From contig CAKVIN010000012.1 of NCBI GenBank assembly GCA_934754425.1, positions 1-64,000 on the forward strand: a stretch of DNA of 64,000 bases, written 5' to 3'. The stretch comes from an uncultured Candidatus Melainabacteria bacterium. Lineage in GTDB: Bacteria; Cyanobacteriota; Vampirovibrionia; Gastranaerophilales; Gastranaerophilaceae. How positions within the stretch are numbered: position 1 is the stretch's first letter; every line of letters begins with the position of its first letter. A program made the translations under genes and the position numbers. Of the stretch, positions 1 to 7,250 are shown one piece after another. Under the pieces are notes generated by a model, which saw only the letters and a program-made list of their open reading frames with translations, made no database searches and was not told the origin of the DNA.

Positions 1-236
1 TTTTTGTTGTCCTATCATTCTTTACGAATTAACAAGTTTATTCGTCTTTAATTATTCTGTTGTCAAAGTTCAAAATATTTTACCTTTTCAGGTCTAAACT
101 TTTCAATTTTCTTACTTCGTTTGCTATTTATAAAATAAGGGTTTTTGGTTTGCACCAACATCTGACTACTCAATTCCTCAGATTGTGATCTCTTTCACTC
201 TGTCAGTACCGGAGGTTTCCTCTCCGAACAACTTCT

Positions 237-264
237 ATCTTATCTCATCAAGTTTTAAAGTCAA
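237..264 (-). promoter_or_regulatory. Sigma-70 promoter P2 of the leftward leader transcript
   Basis: On the minus strand, TTGACT (264-259) is followed after 16 bp by TAAGAT (242-237). It lies about 230 bp downstream of P1 on the same strand, giving the tandem arrangement typical of rRNA operons. Confidence 0.5.
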
Positions 265-374
265 TCACTTTGTTTTAGATTATTTACAAAACTTAACATT
301 TAATTTACTTTTTAAATCTTTTTAATTTTTAGAAGTTTGTTTAAAATTTTAATGTGCTAATTATATATTTCGGC

Positions 375-427
375 ATTTACGGTGGTGCCCTTCCGTTTAT
401 TCGGCTGCTGTTGGCACCGGTGTAAAT
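375..427 (-). other. Structured RNA element in the leader, resembling the 16S 530 loop
   Basis: The arms ATTTAC/GTAAAT (375-380/422-427), GGTGCC/GGCACC (384-389/413-418) and CCG/CGG (393-395/402-404, loop TTTATT) nest into one long imperfect hairpin. On the minus strand it contains GTGCCAACAGCAGCCG followed by TAAACGGAAGGG, which resembles the universal 16S 530-loop sequence (GTGCCAGCAGCCG then TAATACGGAGGG) with small insertions. The hairpin is directly visible; any functional meaning of the resemblance is speculative. Confidence 0.45.
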
Positions 428-469
428 CAATTTTCTTTACGCTTCTCTTTGTTTCGTCCGCGTTCCTTC

Positions 470-498
470 ATTATAATTTGAAAAAAATTTAAAATCAA
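470..498 (-). promoter_or_regulatory. Sigma-70 promoter P1 of the leftward leader transcript
   Basis: On the minus strand, TTGATT (498-493) is followed after exactly 17 bp by TATAAT (475-470). The start of transcription would be near 463, leading leftward through the structured region. It sits in a gap, so it does not serve any visible coding gene; it fits the upstream member of a tandem rRNA promoter pair. Confidence 0.6.
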
Positions 499-652
499 GT
501 GTTTATTTTACATTTATTTACATCAATATTTAATTTTTCCCAAAACTCAACAATAACAACTGTTTCTACTTCTTAACATTTCATTACAAAAGAAAAATCA
601 TTACTTATTTTACAAAAAATTTTAATTACACATGCTTTTAATTAAAAAAAAA

Positions 653-1312
653 TTATTTTAAATTTCTTGATATTTGGGCCTGAATATTATTCGCCCTTGT
701 AATATACTTAGAAAGTTGGTTGTATTTATCCACAGCTTCACCATAAGGTGTTTGAAGCGACATTAATTCATCAACACTTTTACTTATGCTTTCTAATTTT
801 GATAAAGACTGACGAATCTCTAAGACTGATGAAAACTTTGAAGGAAGTAATGATATTATAAAATCTTTTATTTCAGAAGTTATTTTCTTCATGTTTTTTA
901 CGCACAATTTTATAATTGGCGATATTATACCAAATAATCCACCGGAAATTTTTGTTGATAAACTTTTTTCGTTATATATTTCTGTCAAATTTTTTAAATC
1001 TTCTTGCAAAACTCTTTTACGATTTACATAATATTCTACAGTATCATAATCAGATATATCACGTGCTGATTGAATTTGAGAATCTATTTGTTTTAAATCT
1101 TCTTCTATTCTAGAAATTTTATATTCAAGCTTAAATAATTCATCACTAACTTCTTTATAAGCATCCTCTTTTAAAATATTATAATCATAATCATTTAAAC
1201 GCCTTGTTGGTTCAATAGGCATACCATGATGACTGTTTTGAAAAAAATTACTATCAGAAACAGTATCAGAAAAAAAATTATTATTTTTATCCCCAGTAAA
1301 TCTATCTTTCAT
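653..1312 (-). CDS. Hypothetical coiled-coil protein next to csrA
   Basis: I do not recognise a family. The 219-residue product starts with a low-complexity polar stretch, then a predicted coiled coil of roughly residues 50-115 rich in E, K, Q and L. A hydrophobic patch (about 120-145, GGLFGIISPIIKLCVKNMKK) and a second helical region follow. There is no signal peptide. It is the last gene of the minus-strand csrA cluster, 16 bp after the TPR gene. It also seems to have its own promoter: TTGATG (1348-1343), 17 bp, TATAAT (1325-1320), with the ATG only 7 nt after the -10 box, so its mRNA would be leaderless. Confidence 0.6.
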   Translation of the reverse strand: MKDRFTGDKNNNFFSDTVSDSNFFQNSHHGMPIEPTRRLNDYDYNILKEDAYKEVSDELFKLEYKISRIEEDLKQIDSQIQSARDISDYDTVEYYVNRKRVLQEDLKNLTEIYNEKSLSTKISGGLFGIISPIIKLCVKNMKKITSEIKDFIISLLPSKFSSVLEIRQSLSKLESISKSVDELMSLQTPYGEAVDKYNQLSKYITRANNIQAQISRNLK

Positions 1313-1319
1313 GATATAG

Positions 1320-1348
1320 ATTATACTATCAAACTAAAAATTCATCAA
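1320..1348 (-). promoter_or_regulatory. Promoter giving a leaderless transcript for the 653-1312 gene
   Basis: TTGATG (1348-1343) and TATAAT (1325-1320) are spaced by 17 bp on the minus strand. The ATG at 1312 falls at the expected transcription start, leaving no room for a Shine-Dalgarno sequence. The promoter lies at the end of the preceding gene's coding region. Confidence 0.55.
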
Positions 1349-1910
1349 TTTTTTCTTTCAGAATAATAGCAGGGTAATATTCTGGAATCAGTTTCAAACA
1401 TTCTTGTGTATAAAATAGTGCATTTTCATAATCATGAACATGCAAATAATATTTCGCAAACATAAAATGTAATTCTGCATCATTGTAAAAAACTTTTTTA
1501 GACTTGTTCATATATTTTAAAGCCGCCGAGTAAAGTTTATTTACATACATAACACGAGCAGTATATTTATATATTTCTTGATTAATACTATATAAAACAT
1601 CTAATGCCCCTAACATTTGCTCTACATAAGATATTTTTTTATTTTTTAGTAAAAAATCTAAATCTATTTCAAAAAAATTTCTAATCTGAAAATATGTTGG
1701 AAATTCCGGCAAATAACCTTTTAATATATTTATCAAAACCTTTCCCCACAAAGCTCTTGAAGAATCAAGTTCTGAAAATATTTTATAAGCAACATCAAGG
1801 TCATCGTCTAAAATCGCCAAATAACCATGCTCTATAGATTTTGGTAAAATTTTTAACGAAGATACATTATCATAAAAAAAGTAAAAATTTTCTTTATTAA
1901 GAATTTCCAT
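1329..1910 (-). CDS. Small TPR-like protein in the csrA cluster
   Basis: The 193-residue product has a helical repeat pattern typical of tetratricopeptide repeats in its second half (about 115-190), with YSAALKYMNKSKKVF and NALFYTQECLKLIPEYYPA matching TPR helix pairs. No signal peptide or membrane segment is seen. Its start overlaps the end of csrA by 14 bp, so the two are probably translationally coupled. Such a TPR protein could act as a scaffold or chaperone beside CsrA, but nothing in the sequence proves this. Confidence 0.65.
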   Translation of the reverse strand: MEILNKENFYFFYDNVSSLKILPKSIEHGYLAILDDDLDVAYKIFSELDSSRALWGKVLINILKGYLPEFPTYFQIRNFFEIDLDFLLKNKKISYVEQMLGALDVLYSINQEIYKYTARVMYVNKLYSAALKYMNKSKKVFYNDAELHFMFAKYYLHVHDYENALFYTQECLKLIPEYYPAIILKEKIDEFLV

Positions 1911-2244
1911 TATTTTTATTTATTCTTATAGAATTTTTTGTAGTCTTTTTATTATCATCTACAATAAGTTCTTCTTCACCATTTTGAGTTGATGCAGATT
2001 TATCATTTAAAACAGAACCGCCCTTTATCAAATTAGAAACAGAGTCAACAGCAGAAGCTTCGGCATTTTTACCAATTAAGTTTGCCAATTTTATTTGTAA
2101 ATAAATTTCTTCTCTATAAATTTTTACATCTTTATCTGCTTTTATCGCAACTTTACAAACGCCATTCTTCGCTTCGACAATAGTGATTTCTATATTGTCG
2201 TTTATCATTATTTTTTGACCATTTTTTCTAGTAATTACGAGCAT
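1897..2244 (-). CDS. csrA: CsrA translational regulator with a long C-terminal tail
   Basis: CsrA binds GGA-containing mRNA leaders and controls translation, classically of flagellar, biofilm and carbon-storage genes. The N-terminus is canonical: MLVITRKNGQKIMI, then the conserved KDVKIYREEIYLQIK near residues 38-52. Typical CsrA is 60-75 residues; this one is 115, with a polar, S/N/D/K-rich tail of about 55 residues after the core. The RBS AAGGATAAAA precedes the ATG. It lies 45 bp downstream of fliW, matching the classical FliW-CsrA pairing in which FliW sequesters CsrA. The tail is unusual and of unknown role. Confidence 0.9.
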   Translation of the reverse strand: MLVITRKNGQKIMINDNIEITIVEAKNGVCKVAIKADKDVKIYREEIYLQIKLANLIGKNAEASAVDSVSNLIKGGSVLNDKSASTQNGEEELIVDDNKKTTKNSIRINKNNGNS

Positions 2245-2289
2245 TTTTATCCTTAAAAATTTTCATGAACTAACTAACTTTTTATCGTT

Positions 2290-2721
2290 TTAGTTGTTTT
2301 TAAACATTGGGTAACTGATATCATATCCAGAACCTGATAACACTATTTGTCCAGCTTTTTGTGAATCTATATTAAAAATCAATGGTGCTAACATATTTAT
2401 AGTTGTTCCTCTTGGATCATCTTGAGGTATTGATGTGATATTCATTACAAGCAAACTATCGACAGTTGTTACAGCCAAAGCTTCTACTACATTGTCCGGT
2501 AAATCTATAGAATAATCTAAATTCAATGAAGAAACAGATATAATAGGAAATGCAAGTGCCGGATCTTCCAGTGACTGAAGCCACTTAAATAAAGTATCCT
2601 TACTTGGTTCTAAAATCACGAATTTTCTTAATGTATCAAATCCTATAATAGGAAGAACAAAATCGAATATACGAGCTTCACTAATATCTATTTCACCAAA
2701 CTTAACTGTGTTAAACTTCAT
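2290..2721 (-). CDS. fliW: FliW flagellar assembly factor, CsrA antagonist
   Basis: FliW is a small beta-barrel protein that binds CsrA and relieves its repression until flagellin occupies FliW. The family signature is clear: GFDTLRKFVILEP, then FKWLQSLEDPALAFPI in the first 65 residues. The length (143 residues) is typical. It sits directly upstream of csrA and 12 bp downstream of a TPR protein gene. No flagellin or other flagellar structural gene is in the window, so its partner must be encoded elsewhere, or the switch responds to another export substrate here. Confidence 0.9.
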   Translation of the reverse strand: MKFNTVKFGEIDISEARIFDFVLPIIGFDTLRKFVILEPSKDTLFKWLQSLEDPALAFPIISVSSLNLDYSIDLPDNVVEALAVTTVDSLLVMNITSIPQDDPRGTTINMLAPLIFNIDSQKAGQIVLSGSGYDISYPMFKNN

Positions 2722-2733
2722 ATTTTTACTTTC

Positions 2734-3489
2734 TTAAAATCCTATAGACATTTGATTTGTCAACAAAGATTGTATAACTTGAGGACTCAAATTTGAATTT
2801 CCATTATTTCCTGTTAACAAATTAATAATATCATTTTGCCCACTTGCCTTTGAATTTCCTGTCAATAAAGATAAGTCAGAAAATTCATTATTATGAGAAA
2901 TTATATCACCAAGTCCCGCTCTCTGTAATGTTCTCAAAGCAGCAACGATCTCATCATTAGTAGGTGTATTGTAACTTGAGAAATCTTTGTATTCTTTAAA
3001 TTTCTGCGGCTGAACATCATCAGTTCTATTTATTTCTCTCATCATACTTTCTATTTTCTTTTGTTCAAAGTCTTTTCTCGCTTTGTCAGAGAAACCTGAA
3101 TTACCACGAATAAATTTTTCTTCTTCTGTTTGTTGAACAGTAGTTGTGTGACAAGCTTCCGGCGATTCTATACAGCGTTTACCCTTTTCTGCATAAAGAC
3201 TTAATTTGCTGTTTGGAGATAAAGACAAGACTTTTGCATAATTTGATATAGCCTCCTCTTTTTTACCAATCTGCGCAGAAGACATTGCCAAATAATAATA
3301 TGCCAATGCATTCGAAGGATCATTTTTTATAACAGTTTGCAACGAATTATAACATTGAGAATAATTTCCAGCTTTATAAAGTTTTATTGCTGATGCTATA
3401 GGCGGAGTAACTGTAGTTCTAGCTTCAACAAAAGGTATAGTCATAGTACATATTAACACACTTAATGCTATTAGAATCCTTTTTTTCAT
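2734..3489 (-). CDS. Secreted/periplasmic TPR protein
   Basis: The 251-residue product begins with a Sec signal peptide (MKKRILIALSVLICTMTIPF, probable cleavage after VEA). At least two TPR units follow at about 30-105 (IKLYKAGNYSQCYNSLQTVI and AYYYLAMSSAQIGKKEEAIS). The rest is polar and probably disordered up to a short C-terminal helix. It is the first gene of the fliW-csrA cluster and ends 12 bp before fliW. The RBS AAGAAGGAT is 8 nt before the ATG. Its ligand is unknown. Confidence 0.75.
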   Translation of the reverse strand: MKKRILIALSVLICTMTIPFVEARTTVTPPIASAIKLYKAGNYSQCYNSLQTVIKNDPSNALAYYYLAMSSAQIGKKEEAISNYAKVLSLSPNSKLSLYAEKGKRCIESPEACHTTTVQQTEEEKFIRGNSGFSDKARKDFEQKKIESMMREINRTDDVQPQKFKEYKDFSSYNTPTNDEIVAALRTLQRAGLGDIISHNNEFSDLSLLTGNSKASGQNDIINLLTGNNGNSNLSPQVIQSLLTNQMSIGF

Positions 3490-3577
3490 AATAATCCTTC
3501 TTATTTTTTATCTATCCTAACTCATAATATACAACGGACACTATTATATAATATCCACCATGTAATTGAATTATACA

Positions 3578-4534
3578 CTATTTTTTTAATGATAACAAGG
3601 TGTTAGTCAATAAAAAATCACAAATTTCTCGTTCCAGATGAACTCCGTATAAATTATTTATTTCTTTTATAAAGTAACAAGGGCTTGTAACATTCACTTC
3701 TATTATCCTTCCATCAATTACGTCCAAACCTGCCATAGAAATTCCGATTGAATTTAATTTTTTTGCTACATTTGTAAAATTCGCAATTTCTTCTAACGAT
3801 AATTCAGCTTCACAAATAAAACTGTCATTATGAGTATTAAACTTGAAATCGTCTGTTGTTGGTAATTTTTTTACGCAATAAGGAAGAACTTTGTCGCCTA
3901 AAGTCAATACTCGTTTATCCCCATTTTTAACCCCAGTTAAAAATTTTTGTACCATAACAAGCGTTGTTTCATTATTTGTCATAGTATTAATAATAGTTCT
4001 AGTATTAGGATCACCATCATACAGAAACATTACACCGGAACCAAAGCATCTGTTTAGAGGTTTTAGTACAATTTGTTTATTTATAGCCAAAAAATCCTCA
4101 ATTTCTTTTAAAGATGCTGTAACTATATTTTCTGACATAAGCTCTTTGAAATATACACTATGTAATTTTTCATTAAAATCACGAATTGAGCTTGGTGAAT
4201 TGATAACTCTCGGTTTTTTGACAAAATCAAAAATATAAGTCGCATTTATATAATCAATGTCAACCGGAGGATCCGGTCTAAACATCACAAGTTCAAAGTC
4301 ATCGATTTCACGCTCTATTTTTACATCTTTATAAAAAATATTCCCTTTATCACAAAAAGTTTCATAACATTTAGTAAAAGCTCTATCCGCTTTTAAAGAA
4401 AGATTGGGGATAGTTGTTATAAAAACTTCGTTCCCTCTATCTAAAAATTCTTTTATTATCCAAAAATTTGTAACAAGATTATTAAATTCAAAATATTTAA
4501 GCTCAATTTTATCTATCACGAAAAGTATTTTCAT
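3578..4534 (-). CDS. gshB: Glutathione synthetase-like ATP-grasp enzyme
   Basis: GshB joins gamma-glutamylcysteine and glycine using ATP. Recognisable family blocks are MFRPDPPVDIDYINATY, a NEKLHSVYF block, VLKPLNRCFGSG (ATP-binding region), GDKRVLTL, and GLDVIDGRIIEVNVTSPC at the metal-binding C-terminal part. I chose the ATG at 4534, not the longer ORF start 18 codons upstream, because GAGGAG lies 9 nt before it and GshB proteins begin with MKILF-like strands. The glycine-rich ATP loop is less canonical than in proteobacterial GshB. No gshA is nearby. A related peptide ligase with another substrate cannot be excluded. Confidence 0.8.
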   Translation of the reverse strand: MKILFVIDKIELKYFEFNNLVTNFWIIKEFLDRGNEVFITTIPNLSLKADRAFTKCYETFCDKGNIFYKDVKIEREIDDFELVMFRPDPPVDIDYINATYIFDFVKKPRVINSPSSIRDFNEKLHSVYFKELMSENIVTASLKEIEDFLAINKQIVLKPLNRCFGSGVMFLYDGDPNTRTIINTMTNNETTLVMVQKFLTGVKNGDKRVLTLGDKVLPYCVKKLPTTDDFKFNTHNDSFICEAELSLEEIANFTNVAKKLNSIGISMAGLDVIDGRIIEVNVTSPCYFIKEINNLYGVHLEREICDFLLTNTLLSLKK

Positions 4535-4661
4535 ATCTTTAAACTCCTCTTTAAAATCAAATTTAGCACTAATAAAAAGTCCATTCAACTATCCTAACTA
4601 TTAAAATTTATATATAAAGTTGACTTGATTGACAAAAATAGATTATTATTAATAAAGAAAT

Positions 4662-5651
4662 ATGAAACGATATAAGAAGAAAAGAGAATCATTTTTTACA
4701 AAGATTGTTAATTTTACACTAACAGTCCTAATTGCATGTGCTATTGGCTCACAAGTTTGCACAGCCGCCAATAATAATTTAAGAATAGCACAAGTAAGTG
4801 ATGCTCACTTTTCTACATTTGAAGATAATACTTCGTACAAATTTCTGAAAAAATCAACAGAACTTTTAGATGATGTTATATTCCAGATTAATACATCTGG
4901 ACCATACGATTTTGTGATGTTTACCGGAGATTTAGTCAACAAGCCTAAAATAAGCGAGCTCGAAACTTTTACAGAACACGCAAATAAACTGATTTACCCT
5001 TGGTACGCAATTGATGGAAACCATGACATAAGTATTGACGGCCCGTTAACTAAATCAAAATTTATTGAGATATTAGCTAACGCTAATGATAATATGAATC
5101 AAAAAAATATCTATTACGCTTTTACTCCTAAAAAAGGGTTTAGAGTTATTTGCTTAGATTCAATAATTGATTACAGATTAACTTCAAACGGAGAGATCAA
5201 TAACAAAGAGTTTTTATGGCTGGAACAAGAACTTATAGAACATAAAGATGATACTGTTATAGTTTGTTCACATGTTCCAATTATAGAGCCCTTCTCAAGC
5301 CCTAATCATAAAATGTTAAATGAATATGAAGTTAGAAAACTTCTCAAAACACACGAAAATCCAATCATTGTTCTACAAGGACATTATCACGCAACTAAAA
5401 TTAGACAAGATGATAATATGCTAGTAATAGCTTCTCCATCACTTGTAACTTACCCGAATGCTTTTAGAGTTATAAATATCAATTCTAACAAAAAACGTAC
5501 ATTAGTTGATGTTTATTTAAAAGAAACAAATTTGAAAGATATTCAATCTCGCTCTAAACTTAGATTAATCGGTTCAGATAAATTATATGGCGAAGAAAAT
5601 GACAGAAATGCAAGCTTTGAATTAGGAAGGATAAATAATGGCAAACAATAG
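4662..5651 (+). CDS. Exported calcineurin-like metallophosphoesterase
   Basis: This is a binuclear-metal phosphoesterase of the CpdA/class III cyclic nucleotide phosphodiesterase-like group. All metal motifs are present in order: QVSDAHF, FTGDLVN, DGNHD, CSHVP and GHYH. The N-terminus carries a positively charged stretch and a hydrophobic segment (about 15-37, ending VCTAANN), so it is probably exported or membrane-anchored. TTGACT and TATTAT 18 bp apart lie just upstream, leaving a very short leader. It overlaps the next gene by 14 bp. The substrate is not predictable from sequence alone. Confidence 0.85.
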   Translation: MKRYKKKRESFFTKIVNFTLTVLIACAIGSQVCTAANNNLRIAQVSDAHFSTFEDNTSYKFLKKSTELLDDVIFQINTSGPYDFVMFTGDLVNKPKISELETFTEHANKLIYPWYAIDGNHDISIDGPLTKSKFIEILANANDNMNQKNIYYAFTPKKGFRVICLDSIIDYRLTSNGEINNKEFLWLEQELIEHKDDTVIVCSHVPIIEPFSSPNHKMLNEYEVRKLLKTHENPIIVLQGHYHATKIRQDDNMLVIASPSLVTYPNAFRVININSNKKRTLVDVYLKETNLKDIQSRSKLRLIGSDKLYGEENDRNASFELGRINNGKQ

Positions 5652-6609
5652 CGCTACAAATTGCACAAGCAAAGAAGATAAAGATATTTTTAGCATAAAA
5701 TTTCGAGGAGTAAGAGGCAGTTATCCGGTAGCAAACAAGGATTACCTTAAATATGGCGGAAACACAGCTTGCGTTGAAATCCATGCCGGAAAACATTTAA
5801 TCATTCTTGATGCAGGAACCGGATTAATAAGCTTAGGCAACGAACTCATGCATAAATATATTGAATCAGGCACAACTCTTTCTGACAGAACCCCTGTTCG
5901 ATGTTCAATTTTATTAAGCCACATTCACCTTGACCATATTCAAGGATTTCCGTTTTTCCGCCCATCCCACTTATCTTCAACAAAAATGAGTATGCTTGGT
6001 GGCGTCAACTACAATGAAACATTAGAAAACGAACTTTCTAAAATACTTTTTACAAAATCATTTCCACTTGATTTAGGCGACATCGCTTCCGATTTAAAAA
6101 TTATTGACTTAAATGAAACAAATTACATTATTTTTAAAGAAGATAATGATATTCCAACGGTTGTAAGAGTAAACGAACTTAAAGAGGGTGATTACACTGA
6201 TGATGACGTTGTTGTAACTTGTTATAAATCATACGCTCACCCACAAAATGGTGTTTTCGTTTATAAAATTGCTTATAAAGGCAAAACTTTGGTTTATGCA
6301 ACAGACAAAGAAAGCTATCCCGGAGGAGATAAAAAATTAATCAAATTTGCAAAAGGATGCGATTTACTTATACACGACTCTCAATATTCAACAGAAGATT
6401 ATTTAAGTATTTATGTTCCAAAACAAGGATACGGACATTCTACTTTCGAAATGGCACTTGATTGTAAGCAACAAGTAGGTGCTAAAAAAATGGTATTTTT
6501 CCATTATGACCCGAATTACAATGATGAAAAATTAGACATGCTTGCAGAAGAATACGCTTCTGAAGATGCCATATTTGCTTATGAAGGCTTAGAAATAGAT
6601 TTATTATGA
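5638..6609 (+). CDS. MBL-fold metallo-hydrolase (PhnP/RNase Z-like)
   Basis: Metallo-beta-lactamase fold enzyme. The early GVRGSYPV and YGGNTACVEI segments and the metal-binding SHIHLDHIQGFPFF (HxHxDH) are visible. A histidine in SYAHPQNG, an aspartate in YATDKE and a histidine in FFHYDP supply later ligands. This pattern is common to single-domain MBL phosphodiesterases of the PhnP type. The gene is the middle member of a tight three-gene unit, overlapping the phosphoesterase upstream by 14 bp and the TPR gene downstream by 4 bp, suggesting shared phosphodiester metabolism. Substrate unknown. Confidence 0.8.
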   Translation: MANNSATNCTSKEDKDIFSIKFRGVRGSYPVANKDYLKYGGNTACVEIHAGKHLIILDAGTGLISLGNELMHKYIESGTTLSDRTPVRCSILLSHIHLDHIQGFPFFRPSHLSSTKMSMLGGVNYNETLENELSKILFTKSFPLDLGDIASDLKIIDLNETNYIIFKEDNDIPTVVRVNELKEGDYTDDDVVVTCYKSYAHPQNGVFVYKIAYKGKTLVYATDKESYPGGDKKLIKFAKGCDLLIHDSQYSTEDYLSIYVPKQGYGHSTFEMALDCKQQVGAKKMVFFHYDPNYNDEKLDMLAEEYASEDAIFAYEGLEIDLL

Positions 6610-7160
6610 TGAAAAAATTTCTTTCATTATTTTTACTATTAATAATGTTGTTCTGTTCCGGATATAAAAAGCCATACAGGTACACTATTGATGCTGAAAA
6701 AGATGCATTTTTACATAACAATATTGGATTAAATTATCTGAAAGATAGGATATATTATGCAGCCATACAAGAATTCAAAATTGCAATTCAATTAAGCCCA
6801 AATACACAAGCTACAGCTATTTTCAAAAACAATCTGGGTGAAACATATACATATATTGGCTATCCTGATATGGCAAGAACTTGTTATGAAGATGCGATTA
6901 AACTTTACGGCCTGAATTTTAAATACTATCTTAACCTTGCAGAATGCTACAAAACACTTAACATACAACAAGCTAAAATAAAAGAATATTCAACCTCAAC
7001 ATCTCCATACGACAAAATTATGCTTGGATTATTATATATTCAAACAGGAAGCGTAAGAAAAGGAGTTAATACACTCGACGAACTTTGTATGGAAGAACCG
7101 AATTTACTAATAACACCGGCAATTAGACAGTATTTAAAAGATATCGCCGCAAAACTGTAA
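6606..7160 (+). CDS. Membrane-anchored or exported small TPR protein
   Basis: The 184-residue product has an N-terminal hydrophobic signal (MMKKFLSLFLLLIMLFCSGY). The cysteine sits in a non-ideal lipobox, so lipoprotein status is uncertain. TPR units follow at about 38-145 (NNIGLNYLKDRIYYAAIQEF and NNLGETYTYIGYPDMARTCY). The start overlaps the stop of the MBL gene (ATGA). It is the last gene of the unit; the next gene has its own sigma-28-like promoter. Confidence 0.7.
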   Translation: MMKKFLSLFLLLIMLFCSGYKKPYRYTIDAEKDAFLHNNIGLNYLKDRIYYAAIQEFKIAIQLSPNTQATAIFKNNLGETYTYIGYPDMARTCYEDAIKLYGLNFKYYLNLAECYKTLNIQQAKIKEYSTSTSPYDKIMLGLLYIQTGSVRKGVNTLDELCMEEPNLLITPAIRQYLKDIAAKL

Positions 7161-7162
7161 AG

Positions 7163-7216
7163 TTTTGTAACAAATATCCAAAAAATCCTAAAGTTTTTCA
7201 AAAATATGCCGTAATA
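7163..7216 (+). promoter_or_regulatory. Sigma-28-like promoter A
   Basis: TAAA (7189-7192), 15 nt, GCCG (7208-7211) followed by TAATA match the FliA consensus (TAAA-N15-GCCGATAA). TTTTGTAACAAA (7163-7174) lies 14 nt upstream of TAAA. The same arrangement recurs at four other places in the window (30565, 32788, 44048 minus, 49343). It drives the 785-residue EF-hand gene starting at 7251, which has its own RBS AAAGGAG. Confidence 0.75.
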
Positions 7217-7250
7217 CATAATATAAAAGGGAAAACTAAAGGAGCAAGTT

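Larger units (their letters stand above)
1..463 (-). promoter_or_regulatory. Probable rRNA operon leader with boxA-like site (16S off the left edge)
   Basis: No ORF is credible here. Read on the minus strand the stretch has two sigma-70 promoters, a structured segment (375-427), a small stem (CGGAGAGG AAA CCTCCG around 211-228) and, at 54-71, GAACTTTGACAACAGAAT. The last resembles the boxA antitermination sequence found before 16S genes (CTTTGAAAACTGAA-type). Tandem promoters plus boxA are the usual layout upstream of rRNA operons, so a 16S gene is expected to the left of base 1. The rRNA itself is not in the window, so this stays an inference. Confidence 0.5.

Noticed and set aside
375..427. 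A 16S rRNA fragment or SRP RNA on the minus strand
   Set aside because: Only short patches match the 530 loop and the flanks do not resemble 16S. The SRP-like GGAAG and AGCAGCC pieces occur in the wrong order.
7158..7180. An additional TAAAGTTTT copy as a second sigma-28-like promoter
   Set aside because: At the required distance there is TCCA, not GCCG; the match is limited to the -35-like part.
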